NCBI GenBank assembly: GCA_947624665.1
Contig: CANQLK010000093.1
Location: 1 to 6,778 of the forward strand
Direction: 5' to 3'
DNA: 6,778 bases
Source: Candidatus Gastranaerophilales bacterium
Lineage (GTDB): Bacteria > Cyanobacteriota > Vampirovibrionia > Gastranaerophilales > Gastranaerophilaceae
This document shows, piece after piece, positions 6,178 through 6,778 of this stretch (its first letter is position 1; the number at the start of each line of letters is the position of its first letter). Position numbers and translations under genes: made by a program. The notes under the pieces were generated by a model. It was not told where the DNA came from, searched no databases, and saw only the letters and a program-made list of their open reading frames with translations.

Positions 6178-6699
6178 TTATACCCAACCTGAAACTTCTG
6201 CTCTGTTATAATTTGTCGAAGCAGGTGTTACTATTTCGTTTGCTTTCTTTAATATTTGGATTATGTTGGGATTTTTAGTATCAAAGTGAATTGTGTCACA
6301 TTTTACGGGCATAAAAAGACCGTTTCCAAGCTTTATTTGTGATGAAAACATTATGGTTCTTATTCTGTTTAAGCAGTCCTCATCGTTTATGTATCTTTTT
6401 GATTCCCAATCCGCTTTGAAATCCTGAGTATAAGGTTTATCGGCAAATACTTCTCTGTTAACCACAATACCTGCTTCCTCCGATACTCTTGTTAAATTTT
6501 CATTATCCAAACAGGTATAGCTTAGCCATTTATCAAATTTCTTTATTGCCTTAGCTATTGCAAGTGAAAATTCATAATTTTCGCTTGCAAGTTTGTACAT
6601 CGCTCCGTGAGGTCTTACATGCTCTATTTCAAGTTTATATGCTCTTGCAAATGAAGCCAGTGCGCCGATTTGATATAATACTATCGAGATTCTTGTAAA
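6178..6699 (-). pseudogene. pxpA: LamB/YcsF family protein, PxpA-like (5-oxoprolinase subunit A), 5'-truncated
   Basis: PxpA, with PxpB and PxpC, forms the ATP-dependent bacterial 5-oxoprolinase that opens 5-oxoproline to glutamate. The visible part carries the family signatures VLYQIGAL (encoded 6661-6684), EHVRPHGAMYKLA (about 6586-6624) and EVFADKPY, then a divergent C-terminus containing DTIHFD where homologs have an HGD motif. A 140-residue frame starts at the ATG at 6600, but that Met lies inside the conserved HVRPHGAM motif. The homologous frame continues upstream without any ATG, GTG or TTG before a TAG at 6742-6744. Family members are about 245-255 residues; roughly 85 N-terminal residues are missing because foreign-looking DNA begins near 6700. 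The gene is cut by the junction, so it may be intact in the real genome. It is the first visible member of the minus-strand cluster, 12 nt from the yvcK-like gene. The exact substrate is uncertain given the divergent C-terminus. Confidence 0.82.
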
Positions 6700-6702
6700 A
6701 GG
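6685..6702. other. Probable chimeric junction between two genomes
   Basis: Left of about 6690 the minus strand encodes recognisable PxpA (VLYQIGAL ending at 6684), in AT-rich DNA. From 6701 the plus strand shows GGGGGAGG and a GC-rich polA start, about 62% GC over 6701-6778 by my count. The PxpA family's conserved GFGRR segment, expected just before this point, is absent, replaced by residues that match nothing in the family. The breakpoint cannot be placed exactly; it lies between the end of clear PxpA homology and the start of the polA ribosome binding site. Confidence 0.75.
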
Positions 6703-6708
6703 GGGAGG
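6701..6708 (+). promoter_or_regulatory. Ribosome binding site of the polA fragment
   Basis: GGGGGAGG lies 7 nt before the ATG at 6716, a near-ideal Shine-Dalgarno and spacing. It is richer in G than the AAAGGA or AAGGAGAG sites of the other genes here, in keeping with an origin in a different genome. Confidence 0.7.
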
Positions 6709-6715
6709 CTTTCTG

Positions 6716-6778
6716 ATGGGGAAGCTCGTTCTGCTGGACGGCTATAGCCTGATGTACCGCGCCTATCACGCGCTGCAG
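6716..6778 (+). CDS. polA: DNA polymerase I, first 21 residues
   Basis: DNA polymerase I acts in Okazaki-fragment processing and DNA repair. Only 21 codons fit before the window ends. They begin MGKLVLLDGYSLMYRAYHAL, which matches the start of the PolA 5'-nuclease domain (typical form 'kLvLiDGnSLlyRAfyAl'), including the Asp of the LxDG motif that binds catalytic metal. Codon use is strongly G/C-ending (CTG, GAC, CGC, TAC, GCC), unlike every other gene in the window. The strand is opposite to the truncated pxpA it abuts. I infer it comes from a different, GC-rich bacterium joined here, possibly an actinobacterial gut species, but the source is a guess. Confidence 0.75.
   Translation, partial: MGKLVLLDGYSLMYRAYHALQ

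Noticed and set aside
6178..6600. A complete 140-residue gene starting at the ATG at 6600
   Set aside because: The conserved PxpA motifs YQIGAL and HVRPHGA continue in the same frame upstream of this Met, so it is an internal residue of a longer, truncated protein.
6701..6778. A mobile element end or integration site at the right edge
   Set aside because: There are no inverted terminal repeats, target duplication or transposase sequence; the segment reads as an ordinary polA start with its ribosome binding site.

Overview
The main part of the window (1 to about 6699) is AT-rich bacterial DNA, tightly packed, with short gaps and several overlapping genes. Two proteins suggest the lineage. SecG carries an LLHSPKGDG...FSSQKSAEK pattern like that of cyanobacterial SecG. 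The YvcK/CofD-like protein has a two-helix membrane anchor in front of its catalytic-type domain, as in cyanobacterial homologs. With the low GC content, this points to a non-photosynthetic relative of Cyanobacteria (Melainabacteria/Vampirovibrionia, Gastranaerophilales type). That placement is inferred from remembered family sequences, not from a search.

Layout. Positions 1-994 (minus) hold the N-terminal hydrolase and synthetase domains of a bifunctional RelA/SpoT protein, cut by the window edge. Diverging from it across an 81-bp AT-rich gap is a small plus-strand pair: a YggU/DUF167 protein (1076-1420) and secG (1433-1657). A perfect 14-bp inverted repeat at 1661-1693 follows, placed to terminate both secG and the convergent minus-strand cluster. 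That cluster reads, in transcription order: a 5'-truncated pxpA/LamB-YcsF gene (about 6699-6178), yvcK-like (6165-4837), panB (4837-3983), panC (4002-3142), an unrecognised membrane coiled-coil protein (3135-2113) and dut (2150-1710). Junctions are 12-nt gap, 1-nt overlap, 20-nt overlap, 6-nt gap and 38-nt overlap, so one transcript is likely.

The genes are mostly housekeeping: (p)ppGpp alarmone turnover, Sec export, pantothenate (CoA precursor) synthesis, dUTP removal, and a YvcK-type regulator of central carbon and cell-envelope metabolism. PanB and PanC supply two of the enzymes for pantothenate.

The most striking observation is at the right end. From about 6700 the DNA changes abruptly to about 62% GC. 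It carries a strong ribosome binding site and the first 21 codons of a DNA polymerase I gene (polA) on the plus strand, which replaces the N-terminal third of pxpA. This looks like a chimeric join between two genomes, probably an assembly artefact, though a real rearrangement cannot be excluded from the sequence alone. I found no CRISPR array, insertion sequence, tRNA or rRNA, and no obviously novel defence or biosynthetic system. The best candidate for undescribed biology is the membrane coiled-coil protein at 2113-3135.
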